From the NCBI RefSeq assembly GCF_018687895.1, contig NZ_CP061307.1:1385948-1449947 (forward strand): DNA of 64,000 bases, given 5' to 3'. The stretch is from Polynucleobacter sp. JS-JIR-II-50. GTDB taxonomy: Bacteria; Pseudomonadota; Gammaproteobacteria; Burkholderiales; Burkholderiaceae. The position numbers and the translations under genes are program-made. Every line of letters begins with the position of its first letter. Position 1 is the first letter of the stretch. The notes beneath the pieces were generated by a model. It saw only the letters and a list, made by a program, of their open reading frames with translations, had not been told where the DNA came from and made no database searches. This document shows positions 17,468-25,363 of the stretch, piece after piece.

Positions 17468-17511
17468 GTGACAATCAATGTCACATAACTGACATATATG
17501 TGTCATATTTG
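17468..17511 (+). promoter_or_regulatory. TGTCA-rich dyad cluster, candidate Pho box for the H1-like/PPK2 operon
   Basis: Three 11-bp units on the plus strand begin at 17479 (TGTCACAT), 17490 (TGACATAT) and 17501 (TGTCATAT), the same spacing and wording as at pstS. Read another way, there are two dyads: GTGACA-N5-TGTCAC (17468-17484) and TGACA-N6-TGTCA (17490-17505). The -10 after it is weak (GAAAAT at 17515-17520). Confidence 0.5.
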
Positions 17512-17592
17512 CTTGAAAATAGAGAAAATTAAACGTAGGATTGATTGAAGATACGCCAATACAACGAATTCACAATCAACCCAGGAATCAGC

Positions 17593-17868
17593 ATGAGCCA
17601 AAAGAAATTAGTTAAGCAGCTATTAAAAAAGCTCGATAAATTAGAGTCAGACAGAGAAAAGCTCATCGACAAGCTTGGAAAAGCATTGGATAAGCTGGAT
17701 AAAAAAGTAGCCGCCAAAAAAACTCCAGCCAAGAAGGCTGCGGCGAAAAAGGCTCCTGTTAAGAAGGCGCCTGCAAAGAAAGCTGCCGCTAAGAAGGCAC
17801 CCACAAAGAAAGCACCCGCTAAAAAAGCTGCCGCTCCAAAGCCCGCCACCACAAATGAAGCAAGCTAA
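17593..17868 (+). CDS. Small histone H1-like protein
   Basis: 91 residues from the ATG at 17593, preceded by CAGGAATC; an upstream Met at 17545 has no ribosome site. Residues 1-36 form an amphipathic coiled-coil helix (MSQKKLVKQLLKKLDKLESD...LGKALDKLDKK). Residues 37-91 are AAKKAPAKK-type repeats like an H1 tail. It should bind DNA, RNA or polyanions. Its stop codon overlaps the start of ppk2 (TAATG), so the pair is translationally coupled. H1-like AlgP of Pseudomonas is known to organise polyphosphate granules, which makes this pairing suggestive. Confidence 0.75.
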   Translation: MSQKKLVKQLLKKLDKLESDREKLIDKLGKALDKLDKKVAAKKTPAKKAAAKKAPVKKAPAKKAAAKKAPTKKAPAKKAAAPKPATTNEAS

Positions 17869-18641
17869 TGGGTCAAAAAGGCAAAGATAAGCTAGAGCAA
17901 TCTAGTTACGACGATCAGCTTCGCTCATTGCAGATTGAGTTGGTCAAACTGCAAAATAGTCTGATCAGCAAAGGCGATCAAATACTGGTCATTCTTGAAG
18001 GTCGTGATACAGCAGGCAAGGATGGCACTATTAAAGTGATCACCCAACACTTAAGCCCCAGGGAAACTCGCGTGGTTGCCCTCGGAAAACCATCCGATAC
18101 CGAATCTGCGGAATGGTACTTTCAGAGATACGTAGCCGAACTACCCAAAAAAGGTGAGTTTGTTCTCTTCAACCGCAGCTGGTACAACCGTGCCGGCGTT
18201 GAGGTGGTCATGAATTTCTGTACGAAGGAACAGTACGCCAACTTCATGGGAACCGTAAATGAACTTGAGTCTATTCTGACCAGCTCTGGCATAACGATTC
18301 TCAAATACTATTTAGATATCTCTAAAAAGGAACAGGCTGTTCGTCTTGCAGATAGAGCTAAAGATCCACTCAAGCAATGGAAGATTAGCCCGATTGATCA
18401 GCAAGCGCAGAAAAACTGGGATGCCTATAGCAAGTGCAGAAATGACATGCTAGAAAAAACCAGCTCTAAAGATGCGCCCTGGATCGTTGTGAAGGCGAAC
18501 GATAAAAAAGTTGCTCATCTTAATATGATTCAGGATCTTCTATCTCGAGTTTCATACCCAGGAAAAGATAAAGGCTTGCTGAAGGCTGATAAGGATGTCG
18601 TCTTCAAATGGGACGGCAAACTATCTAAGCTCGAAAAATAA
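17868..18641 (+). CDS. ppk2: Polyphosphate kinase 2 (first copy)
   Basis: 257 residues, a single PPK2 domain. Walker A GRDTAGKDG (residues 45-53), the lid/second motif FNRSWYNRAGVEVVMNFC (from 101), KYYLDISKKEQ and DPLKQWKISPID are all present. PPK2 enzymes transfer phosphate between polyphosphate and (d)NDPs, mostly making GTP or ATP from polyphosphate. Residue 102 is Asn where the second copy and many class I enzymes have Asp (FDRSWYNR); Asn also occurs in other PPK2 classes, so this is not evidence of inactivity. It follows the H1-like gene by TAATG overlap and is convergent with the second ppk2 (4 bp). Confidence 0.9.
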   Translation: MGQKGKDKLEQSSYDDQLRSLQIELVKLQNSLISKGDQILVILEGRDTAGKDGTIKVITQHLSPRETRVVALGKPSDTESAEWYFQRYVAELPKKGEFVLFNRSWYNRAGVEVVMNFCTKEQYANFMGTVNELESILTSSGITILKYYLDISKKEQAVRLADRAKDPLKQWKISPIDQQAQKNWDAYSKCRNDMLEKTSSKDAPWIVVKANDKKVAHLNMIQDLLSRVSYPGKDKGLLKADKDVVFKWDGKLSKLEK

Positions 18642-18645
18642 GTCC

Positions 18646-19551
18646 TTAAAAAACCTCGGGAACATACATTTCAGGCGGTACTGGCCCTCGTAGGTAATCC
18701 GGGTTATGAACGCGTTTTGGCAAGGTAATCACTGGATGATCAATCTCTTTATACGGGATTTGGTCCAATAAATGCGTAATGCAATTTAGACGTGCTTTTT
18801 TCTTGTCATTGGCGGCAACTACCCACCAAGGCGCCTCAGGAATATGCGTACGTTCAAGCATGGTCTCCTTGGCCTTGGTATAGGCCTCCCACAACCTTCT
18901 TGCCTCTAAATCCATTGGACTTAACTTCCACTGCTTTAATGGATCGTGAATACGCATCATGAAGCGGTTGTACTGCTCGTCATCAGAAATGGAGAACCAA
19001 TACTTAATCAAGATAACGCCTGAACTAATCATCATGCGCTCAAGATCAGGAACTGTTCTTAAAAATTCTTCATACTCTTCATCAGTACAGAAACCCATCA
19101 CCTTTTCAACGCCAGCGCGGTTGTACCAGCTTCTATCAAATAGAACGATCTCGCCGCCAGCAGGTAACTGGGAAATATATCGTTGAAAGTACCACTGCGT
19201 CTTTTCGCGTTCATTAGGTGCGGGCAAAGCAACTACTTTACAAACCCGGGGATTTAATCGCTGGGTAATGCGCTTAATCGCCCCACCCTTACCAGCAGAA
19301 TCTCGACCTTCAAATAGGACTGCCACCTTAAGCTTGTTCTCTACCACCCAGTCTTGAAGCTTTACTAACTCTCCCTGGAGTCTAAAGAGTTCTCTGAAGT
19401 AAACATTACGTGGAATTTGTGAGTGACTGTCACCATCAGGAGAAAGGCGATCATCATCGAGCTCCATTTCAAGCTCTTCATCCATGCTGTCCAGAATCTC
19501 TTCTTGTGCACGGCGATACCACTCGGCCATTTCGTTATGTTTTGATGTCAT
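18646..19551 (-). CDS. ppk2: Polyphosphate kinase 2 (second copy)
   Basis: 301 residues. An acidic N-terminal extension (about 1-45, DSMDEELEMELDDDRL) precedes the PPK2 core: Walker A GRDSAGKGG (Lys88), FDRSWYNRAGVEKVMGFC (Asp139), KYWFSISDDEQ and DPLKQWKLSPMD. It has the classic class I form. It ends tail-to-tail with the first copy, 4 bp apart, and identity between the two is limited, so they are old paralogues rather than a recent duplication. A candidate half Pho box and -10 lie 19-51 bp upstream of the ATG (AGGGA ribosome site). Confidence 0.92.
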   Translation of the reverse strand: MTSKHNEMAEWYRRAQEEILDSMDEELEMELDDDRLSPDGDSHSQIPRNVYFRELFRLQGELVKLQDWVVENKLKVAVLFEGRDSAGKGGAIKRITQRLNPRVCKVVALPAPNEREKTQWYFQRYISQLPAGGEIVLFDRSWYNRAGVEKVMGFCTDEEYEEFLRTVPDLERMMISSGVILIKYWFSISDDEQYNRFMMRIHDPLKQWKLSPMDLEARRLWEAYTKAKETMLERTHIPEAPWWVVAANDKKKARLNCITHLLDQIPYKEIDHPVITLPKRVHNPDYLRGPVPPEMYVPEVF

Positions 19552-19569
19552 ATTGTTTCCCTAATAATA

Positions 19570-19602
19570 CTTATAGCGGGGGAAAATGACACTTTTGTTA
19601 CA
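19570..19602 (-). promoter_or_regulatory. Candidate Pho box and -10 of the second ppk2
   Basis: On the minus strand, TGTAAC (19597-19602) and TGTCAT (19586-19591) lie 11 bp apart, then a 10-bp spacer, then TATAAG (19570-19575). The spacing from last unit to -10 equals that at pstS. It overlaps the last codons of the upstream acyltransferase gene. Confidence 0.5.
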
Positions 19603-20392
19603 TAGAAGGCTGATTGCCCTTTAATTGATTAGAAATCGCCTCTTGACTATGCAATGCCAGCCATTTTCGGTCTCTGGAAGCCTCAGGACTAGCTCCCGAA
19701 GGTGACAAAAAGGTAAGCTCCACGATCAGTTTCCGATCCTTCAAGATCTTAGCCATGGATTCCAGTAAACCCATCTCACCCACAAATGCCGGCACTTCGC
19801 TTCTCTCACCAGATGAAAAGGATCTATAGGCAATTGCAAGGGAATAGACCGGCACCTGAGCAATAACAGCAGATTCAAATAAATTAGGCTTGAATGGTAG
19901 GACGCCCTTACCTATTGTGGAGGTGCCCTCTGGAAAAATGCAAACAGACTGAGCTTTAAGTACATCACTCACTTCGTTAGCAACATGCTTTCCATGACGA
20001 GCACTATCACGCTTGATAAATACCGTACCCAATTGCTTGGCCATCCATCCAAATATAGGCCAACCCTCTACATCGGACTTTGCTACAAAGCGAATAGGTT
20101 TAAAAGCATTGATAGCGTGGATATCCATCCAAGAGATATGGTTTGATGCCAGTAGATAGGGTGTGGCAGGAAGAATTTCTGGATTCCTGAGTCTTAATTC
20201 AATACCAAAAATAGCTAGCAGTCTTCTTGACCACTTCTGAATATGCCTATTTTTAGCTTCCTGAGTGGCAAATGGAAACTGAAAAGACAGAGTCGCCAAT
20301 CCAGCAATCACATGACACCACACCAGAACCCACGACCATGCAGTTGTACCAAATTGCACAGGGGAATGTTTCGGAGGCTGATTCTGACTCAT
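19598..20392 (-). CDS. PlsC-type lysophospholipid/1-acyl acyltransferase (possibly OlsA-like)
   Basis: 264 residues. The catalytic NHISWMD (HX4D) lies near residue 88. FPEGTS-type motif VCIFPEGTSTIGKG and a substrate motif KSDVEGWPIFGWMAKQLGTVFIKRDS follow; one or two N-terminal hydrophobic stretches (about 15-45) anchor it. It transfers a second acyl chain to a lyso-lipid at the inner membrane. It is divergent from the PlcP-like operon, which carries an OlsB-like enzyme, so it may supply the OlsA step of ornithine lipid synthesis; lysophosphatidic acid remains the alternative substrate. Confidence 0.85.
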   Translation of the reverse strand: MSQNQPPKHSPVQFGTTAWSWVLVWCHVIAGLATLSFQFPFATQEAKNRHIQKWSRRLLAIFGIELRLRNPEILPATPYLLASNHISWMDIHAINAFKPIRFVAKSDVEGWPIFGWMAKQLGTVFIKRDSARHGKHVANEVSDVLKAQSVCIFPEGTSTIGKGVLPFKPNLFESAVIAQVPVYSLAIAYRSFSSGERSEVPAFVGEMGLLESMAKILKDRKLIVELTFLSPSGASPEASRDRKWLALHSQEAISNQLKGNQPSM

Positions 20393-20433
20393 ATGGGTTA
20401 AGAATATAAATCAATTACTAAAAATAATTGCAT

Positions 20434-20475
20434 CGTCATAAAACTGTCTTAGAACTGTCATGCTGGTTTCATACT
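20434..20475 (+). promoter_or_regulatory. Candidate Pho box of the lipid-remodelling operon
   Basis: Three units at 11-bp steps: cGTCATAAAAC (20434), TGTCTTAGAAC (20445), TGTCATGCTGG (20456). The central pair reads CTGTCTTAGAACTGTCAT, very close to the enteric consensus. A possible -10 CATACT follows at 20470-20475, 22 nt before the start codon. Confidence 0.65.
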
Positions 20476-20496
20476 CAGTAGGCTTAATACTGTTTC

Positions 20497-21306
20497 ATGA
20501 TGCATTACAAAGCCATCTGGATTTCAGACGTACACCTAGGAACATCAGGGTGTCAGGCAGACTACCTTCTCGATTTCCTTAAGCACAACGAAGCAGATAA
20601 ATTCTACTTAGTTGGCGACATTATTGACGGCTGGAGATTGAAGAAGTCTTTCTACTGGCCTCAATCACATAACGACGTTGTTCAAAAGCTCTTACGTAAA
20701 GCGCGCAAGGGCACCGAAGTCATCTATGTTCCCGGAAACCATGATGAAAGCGCCAGACAGTTCTTTGGAATGTCTTTTGGTGATGTCAAGATAGTTGAAG
20801 AAGTCATTCACACAACCGCAGATGGTAGAAAGCTATGGATAACCCATGGCGATCAGTTTGATGGAGTCATGCAATACGCCAAGTGGCTTGCATACGTTGG
20901 TGACAACCTCTATTCGCTCATTCTTTACGTAAATCGTTATTTCAATATGATGCGCGCCAAGATGGGGCTGCAATATTGGTCGCTATCGCAATACCTTAAA
21001 CACCAAGTAAAGAATGCAGTCTGCTATATCGCAGACTTTGAACACATCATGGCCAGAGAGGCCCGCTTAAGAGGCTGTGATGGCGTAGTTTGTGGACATA
21101 TTCACAAAGCAGAAATTCGCGAGATCGATGGCTTGCTGTATTGCAACGATGGTGATTGGGTCGAGAGCCTTACTGCCTTAGTTGAAACACAAACAGGCGA
21201 ACTCCAAATTATTCACTGGACACAGATCAAGGGTGAGCCAGTTGAGTCACCTCAAATCACTCTTCAACCTGCTATCGAATCACTCATCAAAGAGGCTGCG
21301 CTATGA
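20497..21306 (+). CDS. Calcineurin-like phosphoesterase, PlcP-type phospholipase C candidate
   Basis: 269 residues. Metallophosphoesterase motifs: SDVHLG (Asp11, His13), GDIIDGW (Asp41), GNHDE (Asn81, His82), THGDQFD and GHIHKAE. Such genes are usually labelled UDP-2,3-diacylglucosamine diphosphatase (LpxH), but the WPQSHNDVVQKLLRKARKG segment, the hydrophobic middle and NDGDWVESLTA agree with the PlcP family. PlcP removes headgroups from phospholipids to give diacylglycerol under phosphate limitation. It is the first gene of an operon with a glycosyltransferase (ATGA overlap), dgkA and an OlsB-like enzyme, behind a Pho box, which fits PlcP rather than LpxH. Two Met codons (20497, 20500) are possible starts. 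Confidence 0.8.
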   Translation: MMHYKAIWISDVHLGTSGCQADYLLDFLKHNEADKFYLVGDIIDGWRLKKSFYWPQSHNDVVQKLLRKARKGTEVIYVPGNHDESARQFFGMSFGDVKIVEEVIHTTADGRKLWITHGDQFDGVMQYAKWLAYVGDNLYSLILYVNRYFNMMRAKMGLQYWSLSQYLKHQVKNAVCYIADFEHIMAREARLRGCDGVVCGHIHKAEIREIDGLLYCNDGDWVESLTALVETQTGELQIIHWTQIKGEPVESPQITLQPAIESLIKEAAL

Positions 21307-22331
21307 AAATTATGATCATTACAGATGCATGGGATCCACAAGTAAATGGTGTTGTCCGCACCCTGAAACAAACCCGCGCTGAATTAACTGCCATGGGGCA
21401 TCAAGTAGAGATGATTACTCCCAATGGCTTTAAATCGATTCCCTGCCCAACCTATCCTGATATCGCCCTCTCACTCTTCCCGGGCAAAGAAGTAGCTCGT
21501 CGCATTAAAGAATTTGCACCGGATGCAATGCATATTGCAACAGAAGGTCCTCTAGGTTTATCTGCTCGCGCCTACGCAGTTAAAAATCGCCTGCCTTTTT
21601 CTACTGCTTATCACACTCGCTTCCCGGAATATGTCAAAGCCCGTACCGGCATTCCTCTAGCAATTACCTATGCATTTATTCGCTGGTTTCATAAACCGTC
21701 AATGGCTGTCATGGCGCCAACGATTGTCGTAAAGGATGATCTGGAAGCTTATGGTCTAAATAACGTGGTGTTGTGGTCAAGAGGTGTTGATCTGGATATC
21801 TTTAAGATGCAAGATTCCAAAGCCTTAAATACCGCGCATCCCATCTTTTTATACGTTGGCAGAGTTGCTGTTGAGAAAAACATCAACGCTTTTTTAGAAA
21901 TTGATTTACCAGGTTCAAAGTGGGTGGTAGGAGACGGTCCAGCGATGGCTGGAATCAAAGAAAAATATCCAGAAGTGAACTATCTGGGAGTGCTTCAGCA
22001 GCATGAGTTAGCAAAAGTGTATGCAGCAGCAGATGTCTTTGTATTTCCTAGCAAGACCGATACCTTTGGTTTAGTGTTACTGGAAGCAATGGCTTGCGGA
22101 ACACCAGTAGCAGCCTATCCAGTAACCGGTCCGATTGATGTACTGGGAAATTCTAATTCTGGCGCCATGAACGAAGACTTGCGTGAGGCTTGCATGCAGG
22201 CCCTCAAGATTCCTCGCGAAGTAGCACGCGCACATGCAGAGAAATTCTCCTGGAGAGCGGCTTCAGAGCAATTTGCCAATCACCTTAAGCCTGTCCCAAC
22301 AACAGAAGTTCATGTAACGGCTCTAGCCTAA
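21303..22331 (+). CDS. GT4-type glycosyltransferase, probable diacylglycerol glycosyltransferase (Agt-like)
   Basis: 342 residues with two Rossmann halves. The N-terminal half begins MKIMIITDAWDPQVNGVVRTL. The C-terminal half has FLYVGRVAVEKN, VGDGP and the EX7E-type FVFPSKTDTFGLVLLEAMACGTPVAAYPV, as in GT4 retaining enzymes. It overlaps the PlcP-like gene by ATGA. In phosphate-starved bacteria, an adjacent plcP-agt pair makes glycolipids from diacylglycerol, and this is the most likely role. The sugar donor and product are not readable. It acts at the inner face of the cytoplasmic membrane. Confidence 0.82.
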   Translation: MKIMIITDAWDPQVNGVVRTLKQTRAELTAMGHQVEMITPNGFKSIPCPTYPDIALSLFPGKEVARRIKEFAPDAMHIATEGPLGLSARAYAVKNRLPFSTAYHTRFPEYVKARTGIPLAITYAFIRWFHKPSMAVMAPTIVVKDDLEAYGLNNVVLWSRGVDLDIFKMQDSKALNTAHPIFLYVGRVAVEKNINAFLEIDLPGSKWVVGDGPAMAGIKEKYPEVNYLGVLQQHELAKVYAAADVFVFPSKTDTFGLVLLEAMACGTPVAAYPVTGPIDVLGNSNSGAMNEDLREACMQALKIPREVARAHAEKFSWRAASEQFANHLKPVPTTEVHVTALA

Positions 22332-22342
22332 GAAGACCCATC

Positions 22343-22747
22343 TTGAACTCCCCATATCACATAGATCAGAACCCCCATAAGGGTAATCGAGGCCTTGCCA
22401 GAGCATGGCATGCGGCCAAGAACTCTTGGTGTGGTTTGGTTTATGCATTTAAGGAAGAGAGTGCCTTTAGACAAGAGCTGACTTTATTTGCATTGCTAAT
22501 ACCAGTTGCCCTCTTGTTGCCGATCACACTGCTAGAGAAATCATTACTAGTTTCCTCTTTGATGATGGTGCTGGTTATTGAACTATTGAACTCCAGCGTG
22601 GAAGCAGCGATCGATCGAATCTCCTTCGAACATCATGATCTCTCCAAAAGGGCAAAAGATTTTGGTAGTGCCGCCGTCATGCTTGCGCTATTTGTCGCAA
22701 CTCTACTCTGGGCTGCAGTTTGCATCCCCTTACTCCTGAAACTTTAA
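22343..22747 (+). CDS. dgkA: Diacylglycerol kinase DgkA
   Basis: 134 residues with three membrane helices. AFKEESAFRQE, VIELLNSSVEAAIDRIS and KRAKDFGSAAVM are the DgkA active-site and helix signatures. It phosphorylates diacylglycerol to phosphatidic acid in the inner membrane. It starts 11 bp after the glycosyltransferase, in an operon where the PlcP-like enzyme would generate diacylglycerol, so it competes for or recycles that pool. The N-terminus is about 20 residues longer than the enteric enzyme (NSPYHIDQNPHKGNRG). Confidence 0.92.
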   Translation: MNSPYHIDQNPHKGNRGLARAWHAAKNSWCGLVYAFKEESAFRQELTLFALLIPVALLLPITLLEKSLLVSSLMMVLVIELLNSSVEAAIDRISFEHHDLSKRAKDFGSAAVMLALFVATLLWAAVCIPLLLKL

Positions 22748-22766
22748 TTACCTACTAAGGCCAGCC

Positions 22767-23693
22767 ATGTCTGATATCCCTAATCCAATTGGTTCATTTG
22801 AGATTTTTACCCCTAAGAAAGTCAAAGCATTAAAAAGAAATAAGCCAAACCCGCTTAAAAAGCTCTCTAAAAAATTAGCTAAAAAGCTATTTGGCAAGAA
22901 GTTTGTGACAAAGACCAGGGCTGAGCTCAGAGAAGTAACACCTGTTCCTGCGGTTCAGATTGATAAACCTAAAAAGCCTGCCTTTCAAATTGTTTGGGCA
23001 AGCACACCGAGCGAGATTAAAGAAGCACAAAGATTGCGCTATAAAGTATTCGCCGAAGAAATGGGTGCCAACCTCCCTAAGAACGCTGAAGGCTTAGATG
23101 TTGATGAATTCGATTCCTATTGCGATCATTTATTGATTCGTGATCAAGATAGCCTGAAAGTAGTTGGTACCTATCGCGTATTGCCCCCACATAAGGCACA
23201 AGAAATTGGTCGCCTCTATTCTGATTCCGAGTTTGATTTATCCCGTATTGATCACCTGCGCCCTAAATTGGTTGAGCTTGGCAGATCCTGTGTACACCAA
23301 GACTATCGCTCAGGAGCAGTCATCATGGCGCTATGGAGTGGCTTAGCTCAGTACATGCAAAAGAACGGTTACGAAATCATGCTTGGCTGTGCCAGTATTC
23401 CAATGGCAGATGGCGGCCACTTTGCAGCGAGTCTCTATAACTCCCTAGGAAATGATCAAATGGCTCCAACAGAGTTTCATGCTTTCCCGCGCTTGCCTTT
23501 ACCTTTGGATAAATTAAATGGCGGTTTAGATGTGCAGCCCCCACCATTAATCAAGGGCTACCTAAAACTGGGGGCAAAAATTTGCAGCTCCCCAGCCTGG
23601 GATCCAGACTTCAATACAGCTGACTTATTGACGATGCTCCGCCTTTCAGAAATCAACCCTCGTTACGCAAAGCATTTTCTAGGTTTGCAATAG
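22767..23693 (+). CDS. OlsB-like GNAT N-acyltransferase (ornithine lipid synthesis)
   Basis: 308 residues. A basic N-terminal extension (about 10-60; KALKRNKPNPLKKLSKKLAKKLF) could bind the membrane surface. The acyltransferase domain has RLRYKVFAEEMGAN, DEFDSYCDHLLI, VGTYRVLPP and VELGRSCVHQDYRSG...LGCAS, the OlsB/Acetyltransf_5 pattern. OlsB transfers a 3-hydroxyacyl chain from acyl carrier protein to the alpha-amino group of ornithine, giving lyso-ornithine lipid, a phosphorus-free membrane lipid. It is the last gene of the plcP-like operon; a strong terminator follows. The substrate amino acid could differ (Gln or Lys lipids are known). Confidence 0.82.
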   Translation: MSDIPNPIGSFEIFTPKKVKALKRNKPNPLKKLSKKLAKKLFGKKFVTKTRAELREVTPVPAVQIDKPKKPAFQIVWASTPSEIKEAQRLRYKVFAEEMGANLPKNAEGLDVDEFDSYCDHLLIRDQDSLKVVGTYRVLPPHKAQEIGRLYSDSEFDLSRIDHLRPKLVELGRSCVHQDYRSGAVIMALWSGLAQYMQKNGYEIMLGCASIPMADGGHFAASLYNSLGNDQMAPTEFHAFPRLPLPLDKLNGGLDVQPPPLIKGYLKLGAKICSSPAWDPDFNTADLLTMLRLSEINPRYAKHFLGLQ

Positions 23694-23715
23694 TCTAGGA
23701 TCAGCCCTAAAACAA

Positions 23716-23745
23716 AAAGCCATTTCGAATAGAAGTGGCTTTTTT
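23716..23745. terminator. Bidirectional terminator between the lipid operon and ppx
   Basis: AAAGCCATTTC (23716-23726) pairs with GAAGTGGCTTT (23732-23742), flanked by A and T runs on both sides, so it can end both convergent transcripts. Confidence 0.85.
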
Positions 23746-23761
23746 ATTCCGAGACATATAT

Positions 23762-25324
23762 TTACTTAAAGCTGACTTGGTAAGAACGCCCTACCCTTTC
23801 CCATTCTGCCGCCTCTTTCAGAAGGCTAAATTCAGTCAAGGGATGCTCGGCAACCCATTCCTTTGGAAGGCTAACTAAATACGAACCATCGTGTTCAGAA
23901 ACTTTTACTTTAGGAAAATTGGTGTCATTTCGGCCGCGACACAGCACTTGAGCCAGTCGCAAACAAAAGAGCATGCGCCAATCTTCAAAGCTAGCATTAT
24001 TCGCCAACTTGCCTAGCTTGCCAGTATGCCCAATGAGTAATGCGGCAAGCCTGGCCTGATCATTTTTAGAGAATCCCGGCATATCTGCATTGCCTGCTAT
24101 GTAGGCAGAATGTTTGTGATAACCGTTGTGGGAGATTGATAAGCCGATTTCATGTAAATTGGCTGCCCACTGCAATAACGCCACGTTATCCGCCCTGCTC
24201 TCCGATTCAGGTTTTGGCAATTGCTGTAAAAAATCTGCAGCTAATTTACCAACCCGATCTGCCTGCTCTCGATCGACGGTGTAGCGTTGCATAAATTGCT
24301 CTACAGTCACATAGCGCATATCGTGATGTTGTGATCGGCCAAGTAAGTCATACAAGACACCACTTCGCAATGCAGCGTCCGTTACCTCCATCTCTTCAAT
24401 GCCTAATTCATCGAATGCCGCCAACATAATCGCTAAACCGCCTGGCCAAACAGATCTTCTGTCATCCTTCAGACCCTCTAGCTCTACTTGATTTACATGC
24501 TCATACTTGAGAAGGTGTTTTTTGAGATTCTTAAGGCCTTCGCGGGTAATCATTCCACTCGAGCTATTGACGCGGCCCATCGTTAAGCCGTCACCACTTC
24601 CATTGAAATGATTGGCTCCTATGAGATCAGCTAAAGCTCTAGCGGTACCGGAAGAGCCAATAACCTGCTTCCAACCACTTTTTAAATAAGCTCCTGATAT
24701 AACCTGTATTTCACGGCGTGCAGCCAACTCAGCCTCTTTAAAAGCATGGGCATCGATATTTCCCTTGGGGAAAAAACGCATGCTATGAGATACGCAACCA
24801 ATATAGAGACTTTCCATCAACTTTGGCTCATAACCCTTGCCAATGATGAATTCAGTAGAACCGCCGCCAATATCAATAACCAATCTATTACCTTGAACTG
24901 CTTGAACTTCATGTGCTGCGCCAATATAGATGAGTCGAGCTTCCTCAACTCCAGCAATGACTTCAATCGGGAACCCTAGGGCTACTTGTGCATCTTCAAT
25001 AAATTGCTGAGAATTTTTAGCAACGCGCAAAGTATTAGTTGCTACCGCGCGAACATTGCCAGGATCAAAGCCGCGAATGCGCTCTCCAAAGCGCCGAATA
25101 GCAATCAAACCCCGTTGATAGGCGTCATTACCAAGTAACTTGTTCTCAGTGAGACCAGCAGCCAAGCGAACTGTCTCACGCAAGGTATCAATAGGACGTA
25201 ACTGTGTGCCAGAGGGGGTATTTACCGCTTGGGCTACCAACATGCGAAAACTATTCGATCCTAAATCGACCGCAGCCACAAGGTCTTCTGAATGAACTAA
25301 AGGATCTACGGGATTGCTGGCCAA
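23762..25324 (-). CDS. ppx: Exopolyphosphatase (Ppx/GppA family)
   Basis: About 520 residues. Actin-like ATPase fold start AAVDLGSNSFRMLVA, phosphate loop NTLRVAKN, ANNOTATED family segment VIDIGGGSTEF, GSSGTARAL, and a C-terminal HD-like helical domain (about 330-510). It releases phosphate from polyphosphate ends or hydrolyses pppGpp. No ATG precedes the conserved start; TTG at 25324 follows GGGGAATAT and is my choice, with TTG at 25336 as alternative. A candidate Pho box and -10 TAAAAT lie upstream. It is opposite in effect to the PPK genes 4 kb away. Confidence 0.9.
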   Translation of the reverse strand: MASNPVDPLVHSEDLVAAVDLGSNSFRMLVAQAVNTPSGTQLRPIDTLRETVRLAAGLTENKLLGNDAYQRGLIAIRRFGERIRGFDPGNVRAVATNTLRVAKNSQQFIEDAQVALGFPIEVIAGVEEARLIYIGAAHEVQAVQGNRLVIDIGGGSTEFIIGKGYEPKLMESLYIGCVSHSMRFFPKGNIDAHAFKEAELAARREIQVISGAYLKSGWKQVIGSSGTARALADLIGANHFNGSGDGLTMGRVNSSSGMITREGLKNLKKHLLKYEHVNQVELEGLKDDRRSVWPGGLAIMLAAFDELGIEEMEVTDAALRSGVLYDLLGRSQHHDMRYVTVEQFMQRYTVDREQADRVGKLAADFLQQLPKPESESRADNVALLQWAANLHEIGLSISHNGYHKHSAYIAGNADMPGFSKNDQARLAALLIGHTGKLGKLANNASFEDWRMLFCLRLAQVLCRGRNDTNFPKVKVSEHDGSYLVSLPKEWVAEHPLTEFSLLKEAAEWERVGRSYQVSFK

Positions 25325-25363
25325 AATATTCCCCAAAAATGGAATGCTGTATCAATTATGTCT

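Noticed and set aside
20497..21306. Label as UDP-2,3-diacylglucosamine diphosphatase (LpxH)
   Set aside because: No lipid A genes are adjacent; sequence segments and the operon fit PlcP better. Kept open as an alternative in the feature entry.
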